DNA of 64,000 bases. Origin: Fonsecaea monophora. Its lineage: Eukaryota > Ascomycota > Eurotiomycetes > Chaetothyriales > Herpotrichiellaceae. Shown here piece by piece: positions 58,501-64,000 of this stretch. Under the pieces are notes generated by a model. It saw nothing but the letters and a program-made list of their open reading frames with translations. It did not search any database and was not told the origin of the DNA. Position numbers and translations under genes: made by a program. Location: the NCBI RefSeq assembly GCF_001642475.1, contig NW_019174055.1:1-64000 (forward strand). The letters are read 5' to 3'. Position 1 is the first letter of the stretch. Each line of letters opens with the position of its first letter.

Positions 58501-59241
58501 ATCTAGCAGTCCTTCGCTCACAGCACGCTCAGTGATAAGGTCGAAAATGCGGTAGATGTCTGACAAAGGCGCAGCGGAAGTGTCAAGGCAGCTTCCTCCG
58601 GTCGTTCGAGTCACCCTCTGGTGAGCATCAGGATTGTCATCTTTGTTAGCTCCGGTGGCGGGCGCTGCTTGGTTGCCTTCTTCTTGAGGTGAGTCTCCAC
58701 TGGCTGAATCACGTCCCAGGGCCTGTACGATAGGATCGGTCGTTAAGCCTTTGCCATCACTAGTAATGCAGGTGCTCCGAAGCACAGCAAGTTCGCTTTG
58801 TCCCCGCTTTGACATTTGTCTCTGGTCAGCCCTTTGCGCAGCTGCCGATTTGGCCGAGTCCAAGGGGGCGAGTTCAAGACCCTCGTAGATTGGCTTTTTC
58901 GAGAGCCGAGACTCTGTGGAGTCACCATCCTGAAGTTTGATCGACGTCTTCCACACCTTTGTCAGAGGATTGTACTTGGCGTATTTCCCAGGAGCAACTT
59001 CTATCACTTCACCGCGTGCCTTCGCACCTCTCTTGCCTGTTTGGATCTCGGGTGATTCTGATCTGCTGCTGTCGGAGTCACTTGCAGACTGTGTAGGCAT
59101 CGACGCGGGCAGCGCATGAGAGACAGCAGCCTGGCCGGCCGCGGCTTGAGTGTTCACACTGCTCCCTGACTGAACAGAGTCAGGACCTTGGGCTTGCGCA
59201 ACATGAGTGGTGTTGTTGTCATGGGATTGGTGAGGATCCAT
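52519..59241 (-). CDS. DNMT5-type protein: C5-cytosine methyltransferase + RING + SNF2 ATPase
   Basis: 2240 aa in one exon. The N-terminal 250 residues are low-complexity. The methyltransferase spans about 255-670: motif I RVLTMCSGTESPF, the catalytic-loop Cys360 in GSSCVDYSALN (no Pro before the Cys, unlike the usual PCQ), ENVEG (about 404), QTRNRGYLLGI (about 437) and late motif GNAMSTTVIG (about 657). A Cys/His zinc module lies at 749-780 (FCPECYYTCCKGC). The SNF2 part has the P-loop DEVGGGKTTT (about 1395), DEFTYIHGE in place of DEAH (about 1671) with LLSGTPP, then a RING (CSTCGNTP ... CGHLLCELC, about 2030-2065) and a helicase C lobe (VLVFAQFEG, AIGRSWRPGQ). This order matches fungal DNMT5, an ATP-dependent maintenance methyltransferase. 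The first ATG is 59241. Confidence 0.92.
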   Translation of the reverse strand: MDPHQSHDNNTTHVAQAQGPDSVQSGSSVNTQAAAGQAAVSHALPASMPTQSASDSDSSRSESPEIQTGKRGAKARGEVIEVAPGKYAKYNPLTKVWKTSIKLQDGDSTESRLSKKPIYEGLELAPLDSAKSAAAQRADQRQMSKRGQSELAVLRSTCITSDGKGLTTDPIVQALGRDSASGDSPQEEGNQAAPATGANKDDNPDAHQRVTRTTGGSCLDTSAAPLSDIYRIFDLITERAVSEGLLDACKPFGDGGFRVLTMCSGTESPFVAMDLVRKSLTSRGDGDKFKYQHLGSAEIEPFKQAFIERNFSPPVIFRDVTEFGPHAQNPDNEDYLPVTAYGGRYKPPQDVHILVAGSSCVDYSALNSTKGEWKGQRGEGESAKTLDGIGAYAKMYKPTIIIIENVEGAPWNEIKIFWRKKGYESVAVKLDSLDYYLPQTRNRGYLLGINIERAQEIGFDIEEAHKRWVMLMALFQRRASSPYCDFIFSDNDPRLHLSKYTSEDSKAKPSSQDWVNCRKRHVAARVQDGLGIGTPFTNRRGNTEPKLDDYADQTWASIQSRRILDVLDIHLLSNVSKRGYDMTYKHRNINVSQNIDRDTDRRQWGIVGCVTPLGCLFDTRRGAPLAGAEILSLQGFAIKELDLGKHTSRQCQDLGGNAMSTTVIGAAMLSAVIACDKTSGTGPSIFPAYVDQTLDKSEISRHRHSEDTTEQALEAAIEKDSLEHIVETWTSAHDTKSLSDIVRLAVDLQPLCHCEGLHRRSRHEILFCPECYYTCCKGCSRNTHGHQRLSRLAIPQEDRPLANTFVNHLAELLPPILQNRRPDDLTQLFNNDVFESTRERILEALGSQVQFHKIKFEGSWKAVYESSSCRLELEFVQKRYLRDPFSDQEQADKQHLHLDATPKWVLFAKAPEEEPAKSAMRDLFRYPMARMYPLVNLFEGVWEYWDGHSKNFKLHVAGKGEQVKSWEQNLGIQAEPFASLTAFSTLEVRPSDSFQGVQSSVLDGVVGEYKLLQKCPAPSGTLHRRVGQSPSEAPTFLFLNAGALTNAYLDRVVFSTQPSRRDLNDDRAVLVSIDAPWRPLATAELATGMEINCEVVNRWSNSQGQSLEIPVHENTIHKWCQTLNTSFISPHGCGQSHLTILLLDLTFDMNAVQRLQHRRDLCVDLERQPEALSEFGWIASHAARIPELNKGWQRIIDLEMTMCTECAPSPPSLKWIVKSLKASEKVVALESPLEAAKYERLLKMRPKAALALLQTLDGKVVLNVVVNVKTLAHRAVAQLANPDQTIPSFKSLEWRLDSYDRFAPPREFVTPQLLSNEQDQVDSQIDIDLHLKRQLWATQSRALAWMYSQENSPPQWDEMSLVESCLPALGWRLETKALLPKTEVRGGIIADEVGGGKTTTSLALVELDYQRSSTAFKADSHDPTKIQSDGTLILVPKNIVKQWASEIAKTLDWKELTASNTRSITGPYYIVAESVKQLQAYSHEQIRSARLILAPWDMFNDTEYWTYLRLIACSPCFPNDPGRAFQEWLSVALSNLGSSVEGLREAKAKFWTKWAEVRSTTTADSKYERFEGYVTRATNKAAIKAEQEAKRKKKAEKAAEAISDNDDDQAEEDNTPKNPKSRSKTDTNNDQTTAKQLQMTAEEVLSEELAAFETKGKIPVLLHMFAFRRLIVDEFTYIHGETMLALLQLDASARWLLSGTPPIHDYDNVNTMAKLLGTQIAAYDEKEGKFGFGIDRTKMIRDRSDAQEFHSYQNIASPAYKEQIYGLAHEFSSKFIRKNQISKEGLVRQRIHYTFLPTPSELITHADVKPLAMDPDRTFNRKTIKTKIVATSEEPMTLQLLTTMVDQTSGPIEAQLCSSLMLENVQSVEAETNGQSDEEVLKTLIGVEVQRLTNLVNEQRRFVLHRSQRLLQVLRELSFLKDTVEESAAASFASFMQNAANGNLADTVAVEIVKLLLDYSQENPLAPGRLLSKSSGGQTSFTLDEVKKAAVGTKEVDLRMAMVETHLEVLLRGLRRLRFMGVVVDSFEGTSPSGECSTCGNTPLHKAGLSVATQCGHLLCELCLSKECCEFRAAGDIIPVNLFELRTTSGAPGSVTGARMRLAVAIAKTATQEGDSVLVFAQFEGMKRAFVEACRAADVVCYDGYQGASARVAVENFRQGKEPGVLVLKVDSPDAAGWNLQVANHVIFLAPFVAGEEERKATMAQAIGRSWRPGQKKDVRVHFLTALTTIEPGMVVWEDE

Positions 59242-59463
59242 CTTGCACACGAGAAGCCACTATTGCGAATTTGTCTTGAGTGTGCTATGACCCGGAGGCT
59301 TGTCTTCAGGAACTTCCAACACGGCGTCAACTTCCAAGAGCAAAGTTGAAGTGCGGCCAGAGCCTTCGCTGCAGGAATTCCAAAGTACAGGTAGCGCCTG
59401 GTAGTCTGGCAGGCTGGCAGGATCGTGTGTGAGATGTCTGGTGATGGAAGAGCTTTGCGGGGA

Positions 59464-59512
59464 CTACATAGGTTAGTTTCGTAAACATGAATTCAGTCTG
59501 GGAGCAACTCAC
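59464..59512 (-). other. possible intron in the 5' leader of the DNMT5-type gene
   Basis: A 49-nt minus-strand segment with excellent fungal intron signals: donor GTGAGT, branch ACTAAC, acceptor TAG. It lies about 220 nt upstream of the DNMT5 ATG. The open frame entering it (from ATG 59814, about 100 codons) would run on into the DNMT5 coding region in another frame. A spliced 5' UTR is therefore more likely than a separate protein gene. Confidence 0.4.
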
Positions 59513-60021
59513 AGTCCAGCGATGTTTATGGCGAGATATTTGGACCGAGCCAGAAGAGATTGACTGCTACCAAGACTGAAGGAAGGCTGTAGGATGTTCT
59601 GGATAAGAGTAGCTCGATGGTGCTGGAACGTCTTGGTGGCTGCAGGCACTTGCTGTGCGTTTGTTGGTGAAACCTCGTAGGATCGTGTCTTGACAGGAGG
59701 AGGTCCCAATTGTGAGGCAACGCAATGAGAGTAGAAGTGGACAATGTTTTCGCCAGAGGAAGGAAGTCTTTCCAGGACGTTGAGCGAGAAGGCCAGACAG
59801 GATGCTCCAAGCATGGAGTGTAGATAGTGCTGTCTTTGGGATGATGTTTGCAACGACTGAGTCTGAAGAGGTGAGGAGCGAATTTCATTTTTGAAATTGA
59901 AGATGCGTGGGTCGTGCTTTGTGCTCTACGCTCCGCCCCGGGATGCAGTTTGTCGGCCAAGCATCAAAGAAGAGCTTTCTCTCGGCGCTGCGATTGAATA
60001 ACATGACCTTAGACCGTTAAT

Positions 60022-60372
60022 TCATTCTTTTCTTGTGCACGCAGACGCCTTTGCATCTTGGATTCTCCAACTGTGGCTGCGATTCTTCATCTCATCAATC
60101 CAGGCTTCCGAGGCGGCGTGGCGATGGCTTGATGCACACATCTTGGTAAGTTCCTGGGCAAGTTGGTGTCTAAGTGGCAGATGATGCTTTTTCGTGGCCA
60201 GAAAGCACGGTGTCGACCTTGATTGCTTGATATTGAAGAGAGCAAACAACATCACGACGAGGGAATTCTTTGCGAGCACACACCACCCATACAGATTTAG
60301 CGTGATGGAATCTTGACGCCGGAAAAGTTGAAGACCCCATGATGGGGCACGGCTTGTACGGAATGCCAGCAT
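60022..60372 (-). CDS. weak candidate small ORF
   Basis: 116 codons from ATG 60372 to a TAA. The first 20 residues (MLAFRTSRAPSWGLQLFRRQ) are basic and amphipathic, like a mitochondrial presequence. The C-terminal 50 (LPLRHQLAQELTKMCASSHR onward) look like a real amphipathic helix pair. The middle is doubtful and might contain an intron beginning GTGTGT near 60288. No family is recognised. It may be non-coding. Confidence 0.25.
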   Translation of the reverse strand: MLAFRTSRAPSWGLQLFRRQDSITLNLYGWCVLAKNSLVVMLFALFNIKQSRSTPCFLATKKHHLPLRHQLAQELTKMCASSHRHAASEAWIDEMKNRSHSWRIQDAKASACTRKE

Positions 60373-61101
60373 TTTCGACGATGATAAGCCCGGTTCACTC
60401 GACACCCAGGCCGACAGCCTCCCCTGGTATTGGGTAAATCTCTTTGGGCATTCCGGGGGGTTCAAGGACAGCCACTACCACCTTTCAGCTGCCGGCGGAA
60501 CCGAGGCAGCAGAGGCAGCAGAGGCAGACCGAAGAGCAACGGACGACAATGCATCATGTACTCGACCCCAGAGTGCAGAGGTTCGTTGCAGAGCTTGATG
60601 AGATGAACGCCGAGATTGTTTGTGCCATTGCGGTTCTTTTTGACATTGATGTGGATCCCTTGGCAGCTTTTTGGAGACAGAAGACACGACCGGCCTTGAT
60701 TTGGAGATGAGGTGACAGACGACGGATGACAGAAGTACAGACAATATTGGACCTTGAAGAACATTAGCTGATTGAAATGCCATCAAAGGTTCTTGATGGG
60801 CATCACTCACAGTGGACGAGGTGTTGGTTGCGACCATATTTTTATATACTAATCAGTTTGCACCGCCTACTGGCGGCTTGCTTCGATGAGGGTCGACAGG
60901 GAACTGACCATGGCGACGATCGACATCTGTGGGAAAGGGTTCAGGAGATGATCGATGATGGTTGTTGTCGCAGTCAAGTTCGAAGAAGTCGGCCGCCCTG
61001 CTGCCTCTCGGTCAAGCAGGGATGAATCGAAGCAAGGGTTGAAAGAGAGGTCCGACTTTCTTTTGGACAAGGTGATACTGCCAGGCGCTGTCTAGTGGTA
61101 G

Positions 61102-61145
61102 ACATCCTGCACTGCTACTACAGCTGTAGTAGCAGTGCAGGATGT
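61102..61145. repeat. perfect 44-bp palindrome
   Basis: Two 22-bp arms are exact reverse complements with no spacer, centred on CAGCTG between 61123 and 61124. The symmetry stops at 61101/61146 (g versus a). An RNA copy would form a long hairpin. No gene, rho-type terminator or transposon end is recognisable beside it. Confidence 0.95.
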
Positions 61146-61986
61146 ATGAAGGAGGAGATGGAAAGGAGAGTGCAAGTCAGTCCAAGGAGATGAAAAGGAA
61201 CCAAATGGCGCGCGGTCATGTGGTCAAATCTTCTTTCGTTGACCGTGCGGCGCCGCAGGTAGGTGAACGGTCTCTCCCTTGGCAGGCTATGGAATGCTCT
61301 GCGTCTCGCGCAAGTCTTTTCACGGGAATTCTCACTGCACTACGGCCAATTTTTCTACTTGTCGAGCTGGAGTTTCATCCCAAAGCTGCTGGCAGATCTC
61401 CAGATGCATTTCATCCCGACTCAGTGCCAATCGAAACCATCAGAACAACCCAGTTCGGGCTGCAGAAGCGCTACAGGGAAAGCCTCGCCGTATATCACCC
61501 TTGATCCCTCCTAACGAGCTGGAATAGTGGATGTTATACAAGATCTGAAAAAGCCGGCGGTCTAAGACACAGCTCAATCGAGGGCGCACATTGGCTTGGA
61601 GAAATGCAAAACAATTGCATTCATCAGCGCAACCATGAATCTCTGAAAAGACACATTGCAACAGCCGCTGATCCAGTGCTCCCCGGGTTGACCAGTCTCG
61701 AAATCGTCATGATATGCTCAGAAATGGCAGTACAGCAACGGTATTACAGGCACACGAATCAGAGGACAGGAGAACCACGCGAGTGACTAGGACGGATCAA
61801 CTATGTGAAAAAGAAGATTTGGAAGGACAGCGGCTCAAGCAGAGGAATTAGAGAAGCGGAAGAAGTCAATTTTTGCCCGAGTGAAGAATTGTTACATCTG
61901 CCTCCAAATAACTATTCCCGTTGAATATGCACATACAATCAGGCTTGTCAGTAAGAGAGCTGTTTTCTGGACGAATGGTCATCGTC

Positions 61987-63012
61987 TTATTTTTTCGAGG
62001 CAACCTCCTCGCCGGCATGGACATTAAGTCCAAGTCCCTCTGCATCAAGATAAAGCTTGTTCTTCCCTCCAGCTTCCTGTAGAATCTGTGCAATATTGCG
62101 AGCGTTTTCGATTTGTCGCAGTTCGACATAACTCCTACTCTTCTTAATAGCGTCGCCGATCAATTCCGCTGATCTGGCTTCACCCTGTGCTCGAACAACA
62201 GTTGCCTGCTTCTCCTGCCTCGCCTTGTCGACCACAAAGGCAGCCCGCTGTGCCTCCTGTTGGGCAACTTGCTTGGCCTCCACCGCAGCAGTGAACTCTG
62301 GTGAGAAGGACAAGTGCGTCAAGGAAACGTCGTCCAGCATAATGTTGAACCGTGCCGCTCTTCTCGTAAGGTTGTCCCTAACCAATCTCGCAACATTTTC
62401 TCTTTGGGTAATGAGCTGGCTCGCATTGAACTGCGCAACCACACTCTTCAGCACTTCGTTCACAATCGAGGGAAGAACACGCTCGTCGTAGTCTGTTCCG
62501 AGCGTCCGATAAATTTGTGGCAGCGCTTCAATGCGAGGCCGTGAGAGGACACGGCAGGTAATGTTGACCATCTGTAAGTCTTTGGTTCCCGTGAGAGAGG
62601 CGACATTCCGTGGCTTCGCTCGGACGTCGTAGTCGATCGGTGTCTCAAACCAAGGTATCCGAATGTGGGTGCCTGTCCCGCATCAGTGATCCGCGACGAC
62701 ACGGAAGGGCAAACATGACCCTACCTTCATTGTAGATCTCTTTGGAAACACCAGATAATCTTGTGTATTTGATGGCGCGATGACCACCCTCAACTGCACC
62801 CCGTCAGAACATATTGATACCCGCCAGATTCAGAGAGAGATACCGTTGAATAGAGAGTTCGATAGAACGACGCCAGCAACACCCAGACTGATCAAAGCGA
62901 AGATGCCTCTGCCTGCAGCGCCGCCTCCCGGAAGACCCCCAAAGCCTTGACTACGGCGCTGTTGCAGCGTCCGCTGGATCTGCTGGAAGTGCTCCCTTGG
63001 ATCGTAGGACAT
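61987..63012 (-). CDS. PHB2: prohibitin-2
   Basis: Exons 63012-62844, 62793-62725 and 62672-61987 (introns 50 and 52 nt), 307 aa; yeast Phb2 is 310 aa. With PHB1 it builds ring complexes in the inner mitochondrial membrane that stabilise respiratory-chain proteins and regulate the m-AAA protease. The N-terminal Gln/Gly-rich segment is followed by a single membrane helix (about residues 36-56, [16 protein letters not shown]). The SPFH/PHB domain follows, starting [16 protein letters not shown], with the Phb2-type [17 protein letters not shown] and [22 protein letters not shown]-terminal coiled coil ends the chain. Both splice joints keep phase 1 and restore conserved residues. It is divergently transcribed from the RNA15-like gene. 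Confidence 0.96.
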
Positions 63013-63296
63013 CTTTGCGCCTTTGTTAAGAACGCAAATCTGTGGACGAGAGATGTATTTCAGGGTGCAGAGCTAGTAGGCAGCGTCGATGATGCGCCTA
63101 TTCAAGGAAAGCTTTCCATTTTCGAGCTGCGGAGAAACAAGAGCTTGGCGCCGCTTTTACATAACTTTGTACGCAGCGAGGCAGGATGTCACTGCACGAG
63201 CCTCTCTCGCGTCCGCCACCACCTACATCCCTAGACTCGTCTATCTTTGCGACACGACAAGTTTCCTGAGATACCCCAAAACCGCGTACATCTAAA
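63013..63296. promoter_or_regulatory. bidirectional promoter, PHB2 / RNA15-like
   Basis: 284 bp between divergent start codons of two housekeeping genes. No specific site is recognised. Confidence 0.5.
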
Positions 63297-64000
63297 ATGG
63301 CTCCCGGACAAAGTCGTAGCGTCTTTGTGGGCAATATACCCTTCAGTAAGTTCTTAACCCTTTCTTTGTGCCTTGAAGTTGACTGACATTCTTCAGATCT
63401 CAGCGAGGAAAACATTGTCAAGATCCTCAGCCAAGTCGGTACAGTCGTCAAGTTCAGGTTGATGACCAACCCAGATACGGGTAAATCAAAGGGATTCGGC
63501 TTTGCAGACTTCCAGGACGCCGACCAGGCCGCAAGCGCAGTTAGGAATTTGAATGATTTCGAGATCGATGGCCGTAAGATTCGTGTCGACTGGCCTCATA
63601 ACAACGAGAAAGACTCGGTTCCAACAAATTATGAGCAGACTGCTGGTACTGTGGGCGATGGACACCAACAAACTGGACCGAACGCTCTGCCTCCACTGCC
63701 TCCAGGGACTGATCTCCCCCCAAACCTCAGAGCAACCGATGCCATTTCTCAAACCCTTGCTACACTTCCGCCGCCACAGCTACTTGACGTTCTTACTCAG
63801 ATGAAGGCGCTGGCGATTTCAGATCCTGCAAGAGCCACGTCCCTGCTCAAGACGGCACCACAACTATCCTACGCCATTTTCCAGGCTCTGATCTTGATGA
63901 ATCTGGTGGATCCAAAAGTGCTAGCGCAAGTTGTTGAGCAAGCTGCGAGACCTCCTCAACCAGCAAGTATCCCTCCGCCGCAGGCCACTCCACCGCAATA
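63297..64000 (+). CDS. RNA15: mRNA 3'-end processing factor RNA15/CSTF2-like (cut by window end)
   Basis: Exons 63297-63345 and 63397 to beyond 64000 (51-nt intron, GTAAGT...TTCAG). It is a subunit of cleavage factor IA/CstF that binds U/GU-rich RNA downstream of poly(A) sites in the nucleus. The N-terminal RRM has RNP2 SVFVGNIPF, split by the intron after residue 16, and RNP1 KGFGFADF. The CSTF2 hinge follows after a Pro-rich linker: LPPPQLLDVLTQMKALAI, DPARATSLLKTAPQLSYAIF and ILMNLVDPKVLAQVVEQ, the part that binds Rna14/CstF77. The final C-terminal domain is outside the window. The intron inside RNP2 is in phase. Confidence 0.95.

Larger units (their letters stand above)
59242..61986. other. 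2.7-kb gene-poor region
   Basis: Leader of the DNMT5-type gene, then DNA with only weak coding candidates. Three overlapping frames near 61142-61527 are all open, which indicates chance. A perfect palindrome (61102-61145) and a weak ORF (60022-60372) are listed separately. Confidence 0.5.

Noticed and set aside
59526..59960. 145-codon minus frame overlapping the DNMT5 leader
   Set aside because: Competes with another open frame over the same bases; no domain. It is more likely leader sequence.
60551..60710. Short + frame starting MHHVLDPRVQRF
   Set aside because: It looks mildly protein-like but is only about 53 codons, lacks partners, and lies opposite other equally open frames.
61090..61112. 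tRNA A-box-like TAGTGGTAGAC next to the palindrome
   Set aside because: No B-box (GGTTCGAATCC-type) or acceptor stem follows at the right distance; not a tRNA.
61142..61527. Three overlapping + frames after the palindrome
   Set aside because: All three frames are open at once over the same stretch, which points to chance lack of stops, not coding.

Overview
The window is nuclear DNA of a filamentous ascomycete (Pezizomycotina). Genes lie on both strands. Their introns are short (about 50-150 nt) with GT..AG ends and CTAAC/CTGAC-type branch sites. The products are fungal: RGT1-like Zn2Cys6 factor, DNMT5-type methyltransferase, single-chain cytosolic acetyl-CoA carboxylase, RPA135, PHB2 and RNA15. 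A black-yeast or Eurotiomycete origin is my guess and is not proven here. I see no rRNA, convincing tRNA, CRISPR array or intact transposon.

Layout. 0.6-2.3 kb: a 14-TM-type MFS transporter resembling vacuolar basic amino acid permeases. 2.3-8.0 kb: gene-poor, with low-complexity tracts and one small Cys/coiled-coil ORF. 8.0-13.2 kb: a peroxisomal fatty-acid group of enoyl-CoA isomerase-like protein, acyl-CoA oxidase and AMP-forming acyl-CoA ligase. All three end in PTS1-type tripeptides (AKI, SKL, SKL), and the promoters carry CCGAGG sites of the FarA/FarB type. 13.5-18.4 kb: a secreted Ser/Thr-rich protein with a Cys-rich PAN-like module, a LAMTOR1/Ego1-like lipid-anchored protein, and a small Ala/Thr-rich protein. 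20.1-25.7 kb: a carboxymuconolactone decarboxylase-like protein, a 2-oxoglutarate/Fe(II) dioxygenase and an RGT1-like zinc-cluster factor. 28.7-36.4 kb: a conserved five-exon fungal zinc-binding protein, a mARC-like MOSC protein and the pseudouridine synthase PUS1. 37.4-48.6 kb: RNA polymerase I second subunit and acetyl-CoA carboxylase. 48.6-52.5 kb: gene-free, with a decayed ~41-bp tandem repeat. 52.5-59.2 kb: one exon for a 2240-aa DNMT5-type methyltransferase/SNF2 ATPase. 59.2-62.0 kb: gene-poor, with a perfect 44-bp palindrome. 62.0-64.0 kb: divergent PHB2 and RNA15/CSTF2, the latter cut by the window end.

The genes form two functional groups. The isomerase, oxidase and ligase would activate and beta-oxidise acyl chains in peroxisomes, while ACC1 performs the committed step of fatty-acid synthesis in the cytosol. 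The rest are mostly housekeeping. The most distinctive locus is the DNMT5-type gene. Splice junctions were read by eye; exon coordinates are given in each entry, and where two readings are possible both are stated.
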